Notes: generated by a model from the sequence alone, not told the origin. Shown: positions 36,205 to 44,959, numbered from the stretch's first letter. The stretch: 59,053 bases of DNA from Lachnospiraceae bacterium (GCA_022799175.1 JAAWNY010000013.1:1-59053); one strand, 5' to 3'. Made by a program: numbers and translations.

Positions 36205-37002
36205 ATGGATATTCCGGAATTAAAATATGTGGATTTTGAATGTAGGGATCATATTGGATGGATTACCATGAATAATCCGGAAAAAATGAATGCTCTGACT
36301 TTTGAAGCGGCAGATTCTCTGGTGAAGCTTCTCAACCTGTGTAGTGATTCTCAAGAAGTACGAGTAATTGTTTTGCGGGGAGCAAACGGCAATTTCTGCG
36401 GAGGCGGAGATATCAAAGGAATGAAGGCAAAGGTGGATCATGGCTGTACGGAGACCAGGCCAGGTCTGAGGAAAAATAATGAGGTTATTTTATCCATTAT
36501 CAATAATGCAAAGCCAGTGGTGGCATGGCTGGAAGGAGCAGTAGCCGGCGGAGGGCTAAGCATTGCCTTGGCCTGTGATTTTTCCTATGCAGAATTGACG
36601 TCCAGGTTCGTTTTTGCTTTTGTGAATATTGGATTTATTCCGGATATGGGGTCTTCGCTGATGCTGCAGAGAAATGTGGGAGCCGCCAAGGCAAAAGAGT
36701 TAATGATGCTGGGGAATCGTTTTACTGGTGAAGAGGCGGCCCAGTGGGGAATCATTACAAAAGCAGTGGAATCTGCGGATCTGGAGGAAACGGTAAAAAG
36801 AACAGCAGTTAAACTGGCAGCCGGTCCATCCCTTGCTTATGAGCGGTGTAAGCGATTGTTGAATCGCAGTCTGTATCAGGGGCTGGAAGATGCCATGGAA
36901 AATGAAGGAGAATATCAATACCAGCTCTGTAAAACAGCAGATCATGCGGAAGCAGTAAGAGCATTTTTTGAAAAACGGAGACCAGAATTTAAGGGCATAT
37001 GA
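36205..37002 (+). CDS. Enoyl-CoA hydratase/isomerase (crotonase) family protein
   Basis: A 265-residue crotonase-fold enzyme. The oxyanion-hole segments are ANGNFCGGGDIKGM and AVAGGGLSIALACDF. The segment that holds Glu164 in true hydratases reads FVNIGFIPDMGSS, so that Glu is missing and an Asp follows Pro, as in the PaaG/isomerase branch. It may therefore be an isomerase or a hydratase/lyase with different acid-base residues rather than a beta-oxidation hydratase. In the cai operon the equivalent position is CaiD. GGCGG-type ribosome site; the acyl-CoA dehydrogenase begins 16 nt after it. Confidence 0.85.
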   Translation: MDIPELKYVDFECRDHIGWITMNNPEKMNALTFEAADSLVKLLNLCSDSQEVRVIVLRGANGNFCGGGDIKGMKAKVDHGCTETRPGLRKNNEVILSIINNAKPVVAWLEGAVAGGGLSIALACDFSYAELTSRFVFAFVNIGFIPDMGSSLMLQRNVGAAKAKELMMLGNRFTGEEAAQWGIITKAVESADLEETVKRTAVKLAAGPSLAYERCKRLLNRSLYQGLEDAMENEGEYQYQLCKTADHAEAVRAFFEKRRPEFKGI

Positions 37003-37017
37003 TGGGGAGGAAAAATA

Positions 37018-38160
37018 ATGGAATGGCAATTAATGACAGACGAACAAAAGGATATCACAGGAATGATTCGGAATTTTCTGGAAAAGGAATTGGCGCCCAT
37101 CGTGCCAGAATGTGAAGAAAAATCAGAATTTCCTATGGAGGTGTTTAAAAAGATCGGCGAGATCGGACTCTGGGGACTGGACATTCCGGAAGAATACGGA
37201 GGTCCGGGCTTTGATCTGCAGACGCTATCTTTAATCCGTGAGGAATTTGGTCGTGTAGATTGTGGTTTTGCTGTCAGCTTTGGGGCAGCTACCGTAGGAT
37301 TTAAGCAGGTACTGGCAGGAGGAAATGAACAACAAAAGCAGGCGATGGCCAAGCGATTGTTAAATGGTGAAATTTCGGCGATGTGCATTACGGAACCTCA
37401 GTCTGGCTCCGATGTGGCGGGGACAAAGACTAAGGCAGTCCGGTCCGGCGACGAATATATTATCAATGGTACCAAGACTTTTATCACCAATGGCGGATTG
37501 GCAAATGTCTATATTGTTGTCGCAGTGACCAATCCCGATCTGGGTTCACGGGGATTGAGCTGTTTTATTGTGGAGCGAGATGCCCCGGGAGTCAGTGTGG
37601 GAAAGGAAGAGAATAAGATGGGGATTCGTCTTTCCAACACCACAGATGTAGTATTTCAGAATGTGCATGTGCCAGTTGAGAACCGGATTGGGGAGGAAGG
37701 GGACGGATTTAAGATTGTAATGAAAGCTTTGGAGAAATCAAGACCAATCTGTATTGCTCCTCTGATCGGTATGGCCCAGAGAGCCATTGAAATTGCTGCT
37801 GAGTACTGCCGCGTTCGGACCCCTTATGGGAAACCAATCGGAAAGTTGCAGGGGATTCAGTTTAAGATTGCAGATATGGAAATACAATTGCAGACTGCCA
37901 GGGCTATCATGATGTATGCGGCAAAGGTGGCGGATGAAGGGAAGCCGATTTCCTGTCTGGGTTCTATCAGTAAGACTTACGTGTCGGAAGCTGCCTTTAC
38001 GATTATTGACGAGGCGTTGCAGATTTTGGGTGGTTATGGCTATTCGAAGGAATATCCCATTGAAAAAATGCTGAGAGATGTGCGAGTATACCGAATCTTT
38101 GAGGGAACCAACGAGGTACAGCGGCAAATCATAGGAAAAACTGTGATTGGAAAATGCTGA
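37018..38160 (+). CDS. Acyl-CoA dehydrogenase (enoyl-CoA reductase type)
   Basis: A 380-residue FAD enzyme of the acyl-CoA dehydrogenase family. It has the helical N-terminal domain, CITEPQSGSDVAGTKTKAV and TFITNGGLANVYIVVAV (FAD/substrate), and the C-terminal catalytic base E362 in YRIFEGTNEVQRQIIG. All needed residues are present. With EtfBA directly downstream it can transfer electrons in either direction; in anaerobes such trios (CaiA-FixAB, CarCDE, Bcd-EtfAB) usually reduce an enoyl-CoA. GGGGAGG precedes the ATG. The stop lies only 29 nt before the etfB start, so the genes are cotranscribed. Confidence 0.92.
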   Translation: MEWQLMTDEQKDITGMIRNFLEKELAPIVPECEEKSEFPMEVFKKIGEIGLWGLDIPEEYGGPGFDLQTLSLIREEFGRVDCGFAVSFGAATVGFKQVLAGGNEQQKQAMAKRLLNGEISAMCITEPQSGSDVAGTKTKAVRSGDEYIINGTKTFITNGGLANVYIVVAVTNPDLGSRGLSCFIVERDAPGVSVGKEENKMGIRLSNTTDVVFQNVHVPVENRIGEEGDGFKIVMKALEKSRPICIAPLIGMAQRAIEIAAEYCRVRTPYGKPIGKLQGIQFKIADMEIQLQTARAIMMYAAKVADEGKPISCLGSISKTYVSEAAFTIIDEALQILGGYGYSKEYPIEKMLRDVRVYRIFEGTNEVQRQIIGKTVIGKC

Positions 38161-38189
38161 TAATGGCAGGAAGACGAGGCGGGATGGAA

Positions 38190-38981
38190 ATGAAAATTTT
38201 AGTTTGTGTGAAGCAAGTGCCGGATACAACAGAAATTCGCATTGATCCGGAGACCAATACTTTGATTCGAAGCGGGGTTCCTAGTATTGTGAATCCTTTT
38301 GACAAAAATGCTTTGGAGGCAGCATTGCAGCTGAAGGATCAGTATGGAGCCGAGGTGACAGTATTATCTATGGGACCGGCTCAAGCGGCAGATGCACTGC
38401 GGGAATGTTATGCCATGGGAGCCGATCATATGGTGCTGGTCAGTGATCGTGCTTTTGGTGGAGCAGATACGCTGGCTACTAGCTATACCCTGGCAGCTGC
38501 CATTCGTTCTCTGGGTGAATTTGACATTATTTTTTGCGGGAAGCAGGCCATTGACGGAGATACGGCACAAGTGGGGCCAGAGCTGGCAGAGCATCTGGGA
38601 ATCGCTCAGGTAACATATGTGGCGGGGATTGAGAGGAAGGAAGATTACTTGATTCTCAAAAAGGAGCAGGAAGACTGCTATGAGAAAATTCAGGTAAGAA
38701 TGCCAGTACTTCTGACAGCAGTAAAATCCTTAAATGAGCCCAGATATCCCAATGTCATGAAAAAAATGAAGGCAAATCGCATGGAGGTTCTTACATTGAC
38801 GGCAAAAGATCTTCCAGAATTGATTCCTGAAAAGTTGGGACTTAAAGGATCTCCTACTAAGGTAAAGAAGACATTTGTACCATCTGTCCGAAAAGCGGGG
38901 GTGATGATTCTGGGGGGAGATGCCAGCGGGAAGGTATCTGAACTGCTGGATAAGCTGACAGAAGCGAAAATAACGTTATAA
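38190..38981 (+). CDS. etfB: Electron-transfer flavoprotein, beta subunit
   Basis: A 263-residue EtfB/FixA. It begins KILVCVKQVPDTTEIRID and has the ADHMVLVSDRAFGGADTLAT and CGKQAIDGDTAQVGPELAEH segments. The DGDTAQVGP form is the one I associate with clostridial Etf that binds a second FAD and bifurcates electrons (CarD, Bcd-linked EtfB), unlike the AMP-binding form of mitochondria; that is a recollection-based inference. In-frame ATGs at 38154, 38184 and 38190 are possible; GAGG at 38176 serves either of the last two, and the family starts at 38190. It partners the alpha subunit at 39032. Confidence 0.92.
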   Translation: MKILVCVKQVPDTTEIRIDPETNTLIRSGVPSIVNPFDKNALEAALQLKDQYGAEVTVLSMGPAQAADALRECYAMGADHMVLVSDRAFGGADTLATSYTLAAAIRSLGEFDIIFCGKQAIDGDTAQVGPELAEHLGIAQVTYVAGIERKEDYLILKKEQEDCYEKIQVRMPVLLTAVKSLNEPRYPNVMKKMKANRMEVLTLTAKDLPELIPEKLGLKGSPTKVKKTFVPSVRKAGVMILGGDASGKVSELLDKLTEAKITL

Positions 38982-39031
38982 AAGGAGATGCCTGGAAATG
39001 ACACAGCAAGCAGGCCAGGAAAGAGGAAAAG

Positions 39032-40036
39032 ATGAGAGAATCAAAAAATGTATGGGTACTGATTGAGATTGTCAGAGGAAAACTGAAAAATGTCAGTCTG
39101 GAACTGCTAGGACAGGGAAGAAAGATGGCAGATGCATTAGGAGAGAAGCTAGTGGCAGTCATACCAGGATGCGAAGTTCAAGAATTTGCTCAGGTAGCGA
39201 TAAGCTGTGGGGCAGATCAGGTACTGGTAGTAGATCAAGTAGAGTTGAAAGATTATTCTACGGATGGCTATGCTAAAGTGGTATGTACACTGATAGAAAA
39301 ATATGGACCATCGGTACTGCTGATCGGAGCAACTAATAATGGAAGGGATTTAGGACCACGGATATCCTGCCGGATGAAGACGGGGCTGACGGCAGACTGT
39401 ACAGAATTGGCGGTGGATGAAGAGACCAGACTGGTCAGATGGACCCGTCCAGCATTTGGAGGAAATCTGATGGCAACGATTCTCTGCCCAGATACAAGAC
39501 CGCAGATCGGAACGGTTCGGCCTGGAGTATTCAAGCGTCCACTAGCAGATCTGGAGAGAGAAGGAGAGATTATTCTGGAACATGTGGAGCTGGGTGAGGA
39601 GGAGATCCGTACCAGAATCCTGGAGGTGTTGGCCGGTGAGGGAGATCAGGGAGTAAACCTGGAGGAAGCAGAGATTATCGTAGCTGGCGGCCGCGGGGTA
39701 GGAAGCAAGGAAAATTTTCATATTCTGCGGGAATTGGCAGATGTCTTAGGAGCTCAAGTCGGCGCTTCCCGTGCGGCAGTGGACTCTGAATGGATTCCAG
39801 CGCTTCATCAGGTGGGACAGACGGGTAAAACCGTGGGACCTAGGATTTACATCGCATGTGGGATTTCGGGCGCGATTCAGCATTTGGCAGGAATGTCTTC
39901 CTCCGATGTGATTATTGCAATCAATCAGGATCCGGAAGCACCGATTTTCCAGGTGGCAGATTATGGTATTGTCGGGGATCTGTTTGAGATTGTTCCAGAA
40001 TTGACGAAAAAAATTCGGGAAAAGAAAGCAGGATAA
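39032..40036 (+). CDS. etfA: Electron-transfer flavoprotein, alpha subunit
   Basis: A 334-residue EtfA/FixB. N-terminal domain KNVWVLIEIVRGKLKNVSLELLG (shown in part) and C-terminal FAD domain with GGRGVGSKENFHILRELADV, GASRAAVDSEW, VGQTGKTVGPRIYIACGISG and AINQDPEAPIFQVADYGIVGD, all diagnostic. It has no N-terminal ferredoxin domain, unlike CarE of Acetobacterium. AAAGAGG precedes ATG 39032. A better ribosome site (AAAGGAG, about 38981) serves a different, 22-codon frame starting at ATG 38998 that overlaps the etfA start and may couple translation to etfB. Confidence 0.93.
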   Translation: MRESKNVWVLIEIVRGKLKNVSLELLGQGRKMADALGEKLVAVIPGCEVQEFAQVAISCGADQVLVVDQVELKDYSTDGYAKVVCTLIEKYGPSVLLIGATNNGRDLGPRISCRMKTGLTADCTELAVDEETRLVRWTRPAFGGNLMATILCPDTRPQIGTVRPGVFKRPLADLEREGEIILEHVELGEEEIRTRILEVLAGEGDQGVNLEEAEIIVAGGRGVGSKENFHILRELADVLGAQVGASRAAVDSEWIPALHQVGQTGKTVGPRIYIACGISGAIQHLAGMSSSDVIIAINQDPEAPIFQVADYGIVGDLFEIVPELTKKIREKKAG

Positions 40037-40113
40037 ACAAAAGACCGGAGAGGATCCGGGCGAGAATATAAAATCGGTTCGTATCGGCCAGACAAAGGAA
40101 AAGGAGGAGAGCG

Positions 40114-41532
40114 ATGACAGCATTTATTATGGTATTCCTATACATGATACTGACAACCGTAGTAGGGAAAGCCCTCAGCAGGCGAGGAGACCGATCCACT
40201 CAGCAGTTTTTTGTGGCAAAAAAGGGATTGGGAATCGGGCTGACGGTGGCGTTGATGTTTGGAGAAATGGTGGCGGGAAGCAGTACGGTGGGAAATGCCT
40301 CTTCCGCTTTTCGGTCTGGTCTATCTTCTGTATGGACCAACTGGGGAATGGTGATCGGTACCTTAGTGTTCGTATTCTGCACGGCAAAATTTTACCGGCG
40401 AGCAGGATATTTCGGTGTCATGTCAGTACCAGAGGCGTTTGCGTTTCGGTTTGACCAGAGAGTTCGGATGGTAGTGTTGGTCATTATTCTCTTTGTATAC
40501 GGCATTATTTTTTCTCAACAGCCGGTTGCTGCCGCTGCCTTACTTTCTTCTATGCTAGGAATTTCCCCAGTACTTTTGTCCTGGATTGTGGGTATTCTTT
40601 TTGCCTATATGGCACTTCATGGGTTACGGGGACTGGCGGGAATGAATGTGGTGCATGCCCTGGTCATGTTTTTGGGAATGTTTCTGGTGGGAATCCTGGC
40701 GGTCTGGAAGGCTGGCGGCTTGGAGGTGATGATGGCGTCCTGTCCAGAACATTATTTTTCGGTAATGTATCCGGATAAAGCGACGGTGGCAGCACAGGCA
40801 CTAGGATCCGCTTTTTCTATGATCTTGTCATCCACTGTGGTCAACTGTTGTCTGGGTGCACAGTCTTTGGACGTGGCGAAAAAGGGAATTGCCTGGTCGG
40901 CACTCCTGGTGATTCCTTTTGCCCTGATGCCTGCCCTGATCGGTATCGCTGGCTTTGTGACCATACCTCAGGCGGTGCCTGGAAGCATTATTTATGATAT
41001 GGCGGAATCGATCCATCCCGTCTTTAGTGGGATCGTCAGCATGGCTGTGTTGGCAGCAATTTTGTCAACAGGACCAGGACTTTTACTGTCCCTTTCGGCC
41101 ACTTTAACCAGAGACTTTTACCTTTTATTCTGGCCTGAGGCAGGAGAAGAGCAGCAGATCCGGTTTTCTAAAATTACAATTGTGGTGATTGCTTTGGCCG
41201 CCACAGGCTTCGGACTGACGACATCCTCCATATTGGCGCAGATTTTGGGAGCATTTCAGATTCGTTCTGTTGCTGGGGTAATATTGATTCTCGCATTGGT
41301 ATGGAAGAGAATTAGTAATCGTGCGGCGTTTTGGTCTATGATGATTGGTGGGATTATTGCCGGGGGATGGCATTTTTCAGGAAATCCACTGGGGCTGCAA
41401 CCCTTTTGGGCAGCAGTTCCTATCAGCATTCTGATTCTCGCCGTATTGACCATGATGGAAAAAGAACCAGTATCAAAGGATTATCGGATATATGAGGAAA
41501 AAATACGGGGAATCTCAGACAAGGAGATTTAG
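40114..41532 (+). CDS. Sodium:solute symporter (SSS family)
   Basis: A 472-residue polytopic membrane protein of the SSS family (proline/pantothenate/acetate-type). It starts with a short periplasmic-facing tail and the first helix, then FFVAKKGLGIGLTVALMFGEMVAGSSTVGNA, a typical SSS segment (given in family terms), and further helices up to about 13, with AILSTGPGLLLSLSATLTRDF near residue 320. It is the second transporter in the CoA cluster and may import a monocarboxylate or exchange product. AAGGAGG precedes the ATG. The ligase gene starts immediately after its stop. Confidence 0.85.
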   Translation: MTAFIMVFLYMILTTVVGKALSRRGDRSTQQFFVAKKGLGIGLTVALMFGEMVAGSSTVGNASSAFRSGLSSVWTNWGMVIGTLVFVFCTAKFYRRAGYFGVMSVPEAFAFRFDQRVRMVVLVIILFVYGIIFSQQPVAAAALLSSMLGISPVLLSWIVGILFAYMALHGLRGLAGMNVVHALVMFLGMFLVGILAVWKAGGLEVMMASCPEHYFSVMYPDKATVAAQALGSAFSMILSSTVVNCCLGAQSLDVAKKGIAWSALLVIPFALMPALIGIAGFVTIPQAVPGSIIYDMAESIHPVFSGIVSMAVLAAILSTGPGLLLSLSATLTRDFYLLFWPEAGEEQQIRFSKITIVVIALAATGFGLTTSSILAQILGAFQIRSVAGVILILALVWKRISNRAAFWSMMIGGIIAGGWHFSGNPLGLQPFWAAVPISILILAVLTMMEKEPVSKDYRIYEEKIRGISDKEI

Positions 41533-43104
41533 TTGGAGGCAAGAAGCGTGAAAGACAAGGATATAATCAGAGATTTTTTTATGAGCCGTCTGGAACGAGA
41601 TGGAGATTGTGAAGCGCTTTATGATTATGCAGATGGAAGAAGGTATTATTATCGAGACTTCCATATCCGGGCAAGAAAAATGGCCAACTATCTGCAGGAT
41701 CAGGCAGGAGTCAAAAAGGGAGATCGGGTTGCGATTTGTGCAGGCAATTGTGTGGAATATGTAGATTTGTTTTATGCGCTGGTTCGTACAGGGATGATTA
41801 TGACTTCTTATAATGTGAGGCTAACGGAGCGGGAGCTGGAAGCCATGATGGTCAATGAGGAGCCCAAGGTGTTATTTTATGAGGAAACATTTTCTGATAA
41901 AATACACAGAATTCAAAGTCGGATGCCCAAACTTTTGTGTATTGGACTCGGTCACCATAAAGAAGATGGGGATCTGGGATGTGCTGAGGATATTTTGTCT
42001 TATACGGAGGAAGATCGGGGATTTGAGACGCTGGAATTTGAAGATGTGGCCTTTCTTCTTCACACGGGCGGAACCACGGGAACCCCAAAGGGAGCCATGA
42101 TCTCTTATCGTGCCCTGTATTTTAATGTTATGAACCAGATTACCAGCTATGGGATTAGCAGCTTGGAGGTGGTGTATCTGTGCCTTCCAATGTTTCATGC
42201 CGCTGCCTGGAATTCTCTTCTCATGCCGGTTCTCTATGCAGGAGGCCGTCTGGTAATGACAAAAAAGTTTGATGCTGAAGAAGCCTTTTACATCATGGAG
42301 AAGGAGAAGCTGACCTTTCTTCTGGGAGTGCCCAGTATTTTTCAGTATATGATGGAAGCGCCAGGTTTTGAACAGGCAGATTTTTCGGGAATTGGGAGAA
42401 TTCGCTGTGGAGCGGCGCCGGCTTCCTTGGAGATGATGAAGATTTATTGGAAAAAGGGAGTGCGTTTTTGCAATGGGTATGGCATGACCGAGGCTGGCCC
42501 AGGAGTTCTTTCCATACCGATCAATTCCATGAAGGTAGAGGATATTGAGAGAAAACGGATGTCCGTGGGAAAGCCAATGATTTATACCAAATTGAAAATT
42601 GTGGATGAAAAGGGAAAGGAAGTGCAAAAAGGGGAAAAAGGGGAACTACTGATTCAATCGGCAGCGTTGTTTTCCGGATATTGGAATAATAAGGAAGAGA
42701 CGGAACATGTGTTGCGGGAGGGATGGATGCATTCTGGTGATATTGCCATGCAAGATGAAGAGGGATACTATTATATTGTAGGGCGAAAGAAAAATATGTT
42801 TATCAGTCATGGAGAGAATATCTATCCGGTTGAGATTGAGAACGTATTGCTGGAGTGCCAGGGGATCCGTGAGGTCTGTGTGATTGGCGTCCCGGACAGA
42901 CGCAAAGGAGAGGTAGGAAAAGCGGTGGTTGCGCCGGAACAGGGAAGCAGGATTACAAAAGAGGAGATATTTGCCTATATAGAGAAGCATCTGGCTCGTA
43001 TTAAGCAACCGCAATATGTGGAGATTGTGGATGCACTGCCCAGAAATAGCGTGGGGAAGATATTACTGGCAGAGGTGAGGGAGAGGTATGGGATGGGAGA
43101 GTAA
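41533..43104 (+). CDS. Acyl-CoA ligase (AMP-forming, CaiC/FadD-like)
   Basis: A roughly 520-residue ANL-family ligase that activates a carboxylic acid with ATP and CoA. Motifs: P-loop LLHTGGTTGTPKGAM, substrate region YLCLPMFHAAAWNSL, NGYGMTEAGPGVL, HSGDIAMQDEEGYYYIVGR, then KNMFISHGENIYPVEIENVL and the C-terminal catalytic Lys in PRNSVGKILLAEV. The start is uncertain: TTG 41533 lies right after the symporter stop with AAGGAG 6 nt upstream, while GTG 41548 has GGAGG 8 nt upstream; both are in frame. It gives the cluster a priming step that the CoA-transferase can later replace. Last gene of the run. Confidence 0.9.
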   Translation: MEARSVKDKDIIRDFFMSRLERDGDCEALYDYADGRRYYYRDFHIRARKMANYLQDQAGVKKGDRVAICAGNCVEYVDLFYALVRTGMIMTSYNVRLTERELEAMMVNEEPKVLFYEETFSDKIHRIQSRMPKLLCIGLGHHKEDGDLGCAEDILSYTEEDRGFETLEFEDVAFLLHTGGTTGTPKGAMISYRALYFNVMNQITSYGISSLEVVYLCLPMFHAAAWNSLLMPVLYAGGRLVMTKKFDAEEAFYIMEKEKLTFLLGVPSIFQYMMEAPGFEQADFSGIGRIRCGAAPASLEMMKIYWKKGVRFCNGYGMTEAGPGVLSIPINSMKVEDIERKRMSVGKPMIYTKLKIVDEKGKEVQKGEKGELLIQSAALFSGYWNNKEETEHVLREGWMHSGDIAMQDEEGYYYIVGRKKNMFISHGENIYPVEIENVLLECQGIREVCVIGVPDRRKGEVGKAVVAPEQGSRITKEEIFAYIEKHLARIKQPQYVEIVDALPRNSVGKILLAEVRERYGMGE

Positions 43105-43139
43105 AAAAGATTAACTCTTCGGCAAAGCTGCTTGGTGGT

Positions 43140-43919
43140 TCATAGGGGATCCAGGGAGTCATAAAAAGTTTCTGTTTTTACTTGCGTCAGGCGTCCTTCT
43201 TCAATTGTGTAGAGATTATAGCCAAAGCATGGCTCTAAGGCAACAGAACCAGAAGGAGAAGGGACGCCATAAAAACTGAAACTGGGAGCGGTGCAATAAG
43301 GTTTTCCGGCAAAAAAGCCCTGGTAATGACAATGGGTGTGTCCGGTAAAGATAGCAGTCAAAGAACTTTGTGCCACGATCTCTATAAATTCATCTGGATA
43401 AGTAGCGCAGGGCATAGAATGCTGGTGGGAAAGCAGGTGAAAATGAGTGATAAGAATTGTGGGTTGACTTTCTAGTTCGGTCAGCTGCTGCTTTAGCCAT
43501 CGACATTGAGCCTGATTGATGATCCCCCGATCGCTTCCAGGCCGGGAGGTATCCAGACCGATTATATGGAGATCTGGCAGATGGAAGACGTTATCAGAAA
43601 GAATCGCCTCCTTTGTTGCAGAATGGGTTTGAGGTAGTTCTGCCGGATGGTCGTGATTTCCCGGAACAACAGCGATGGGCAGGTTGGGGAAAAAGTGTTG
43701 AATCGATTGCATGAGCTGATGAGTATCCGCGGGATTTCCGTCCATGGAAAAGTCGCCTGACAGGATCAGCGCTTTTGGGGAGGCATCTGCCAGGGTTTTT
43801 TTACAGCGTGCTAGACGTTCCGATATCGGCAGACTTTTTTTAAGCGCGGGCGCGGCCGGATCTTGAGGAGCACGACAGGGATCGCCATAATGAAAATCAG
43901 TTAGATGAAGTAGTTGCAT
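43140..43919 (-). CDS. Calcineurin-like metallophosphoesterase
   Basis: A 259-residue cytosolic phosphoesterase with the full dimetal motif set: LTDFHYGD (residues 6-13), ILSGDFSMDG, VVPGNHDHP, LITHFHLLSHQ and FTGHTHCH. The family includes CpdA-type cyclic-nucleotide phosphodiesterases, so a nucleotide or phosphodiester substrate is likely but not decidable. AGGAGG on the minus strand precedes the ATG. It converges with the ligase gene, with 35 nt between the stops and no clear shared terminator, and follows the PHP gene on the same strand 201 nt away. Confidence 0.88.
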   Translation of the reverse strand: MQLLHLTDFHYGDPCRAPQDPAAPALKKSLPISERLARCKKTLADASPKALILSGDFSMDGNPADTHQLMQSIQHFFPNLPIAVVPGNHDHPAELPQTHSATKEAILSDNVFHLPDLHIIGLDTSRPGSDRGIINQAQCRWLKQQLTELESQPTILITHFHLLSHQHSMPCATYPDEFIEIVAQSSLTAIFTGHTHCHYQGFFAGKPYCTAPSFSFYGVPSPSGSVALEPCFGYNLYTIEEGRLTQVKTETFYDSLDPL

Positions 43920-44013
43920 AGAAACCTCCTGTTTTAATTATTTTGGTTAGGGAGTTTGTGATTTTGCTAAAGAAGATATTTGGAAGGGAAGAACAAAAAA
44001 AGAGAGAATAGGC

Positions 44014-44046
44014 AGGAGGTGGCTCAAAGCTTTGGGACAACCTCCT
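44014..44046 (-). terminator. Hairpin terminator after the PHP gene
   Basis: On the minus strand AGGAGGT...ACCTCCT encloses a second stem CAAAG/CTTTG; a run of seven T follows about 14 nt later. It separates the PHP and metallophosphoesterase genes. The rest of the gap shows nothing more. Confidence 0.5.
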
Positions 44047-44120
44047 CCTTTGTCTTTTCCGGAAAATCTTCCCCCCAGACGGCATCATTCTCTGAAAATC
44101 CGAATGAAAACAAGCTTTAA

Positions 44121-44858
44121 CTACAGTGCAGCTTTCTCGTTGGAAAGACGTTGCTGTCTGAACATAAAGTAGGAAAGAAGCCGCTCTTTGGATGTGTTGA
44201 TGATCAGCTCTTCAGGACAGTCAAGAGCCTCCAAAAGCTGGATCGCTTCTTCGTGATTGCCAATGTTGTCACGGAAATGAGCATCGGAGCTGATCAGCAG
44301 GTTTACCTTTTGGCGGATACATTCATTGGCGACTTTGCGACAGATAACCTCGCTGCCGGGGCGGATGCGAAAGGAACTGGCATTGATTTCAATCAGCTTG
44401 CCATATTGAAAGCAGGCGCTGACGATAGTCGGGATATCTATGGGATAGGCGGGGTTTCCGCAGTGTCCGATACAGTCGATGAAAGGATTTTTAATGACAG
44501 CTAAAAGACCGGCTGTGTTTTCTTCAATGGTTCCAGGAGAGATGCATTCGCAGTGATAGGAGGCGATGACGAAATCAAGCCTTTGCAAAGTCGTGGCATC
44601 CAGATCAATAGTTCCGGCAAAATCCATAATATTCACTTCGGCACCCCGAAACAGACGGATGCCGTTTACCATCTCAGGAAGTCCTGGCATACAGAAGAAA
44701 TGATGAGAAGAGGCTCCGTCCGGCATACCGGGGCCATGATCGGTTATGGCCAGGGCGTAAAAACCTGCTTCACGGGCCGCTTGAATATTTTCATATAAAG
44801 TACTGTATGCATGCTGACTGACAAGAGTATGTGTGTGAAGATCGGCTATGGTATGCAT
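44121..44858 (-). CDS. PHP-domain phosphatase (YcdX-like)
   Basis: A 245-residue PHP-superfamily metal-dependent phosphoesterase. The metal-binding residues are in IADLHTHTLVSQHAYST (first HxH), AITDHGPGMPD, RGAEVNIMDFAG, FVIASYHCE, IDCIGHCGNP, EINASSF and ISSDAHF, i.e. the full trinuclear set of the YcdX group. Its natural substrate is unknown in most species. AAAGGAG lies before the ATG on the minus strand. It is divergent from the ABC importer at 45174, with a 315-nt shared regulatory region. Confidence 0.88.
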   Translation of the reverse strand: MHTIADLHTHTLVSQHAYSTLYENIQAAREAGFYALAITDHGPGMPDGASSHHFFCMPGLPEMVNGIRLFRGAEVNIMDFAGTIDLDATTLQRLDFVIASYHCECISPGTIEENTAGLLAVIKNPFIDCIGHCGNPAYPIDIPTIVSACFQYGKLIEINASSFRIRPGSEVICRKVANECIRQKVNLLISSDAHFRDNIGNHEEAIQLLEALDCPEELIINTSKERLLSYFMFRQQRLSNEKAAL

Positions 44859-44883
44859 GTTGGTTATACTCCTTTCTTTGTCG

Positions 44884-44907
44884 AACCGTTCCGCTGGAGG
44901 AACGGTT
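44884..44907. promoter_or_regulatory. Hairpin in the leader of the PHP gene
   Basis: AACCGTTCC, 6-nt loop, GGAACGGTT: a perfect 9-bp stem. A T-rich run (ATTTTTATTT) follows on the + strand only, so it may stop antisense transcription, or act as a leader hairpin or operator for the minus-strand gene. Confidence 0.4.
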
Positions 44908-44944
44908 ATTTTTATTTAATAATTATAGCACTGAGTAAACAAAA

Positions 44945-44959
44945 AGTAAATAGTTTACT
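44945..44959. promoter_or_regulatory. AGTAA-N5-TTACT operator, copy 1
   Basis: AGTAAATAGTTTACT, 30 bp upstream of the -35 box of the ABC promoter. The flanks (AAA before, AAA after) are shared with copy 2 at 45085. More AGTAAA/TTTACT half-sites lie at 44933 and 44977. Confidence 0.55.

Noticed and set aside
38998..39066. Frameshift in etfA
   Set aside because: The upstream out-of-phase frame has a good ribosome site, but EtfA proteins normally begin at the KNVWV segment, which is intact from ATG 39032.
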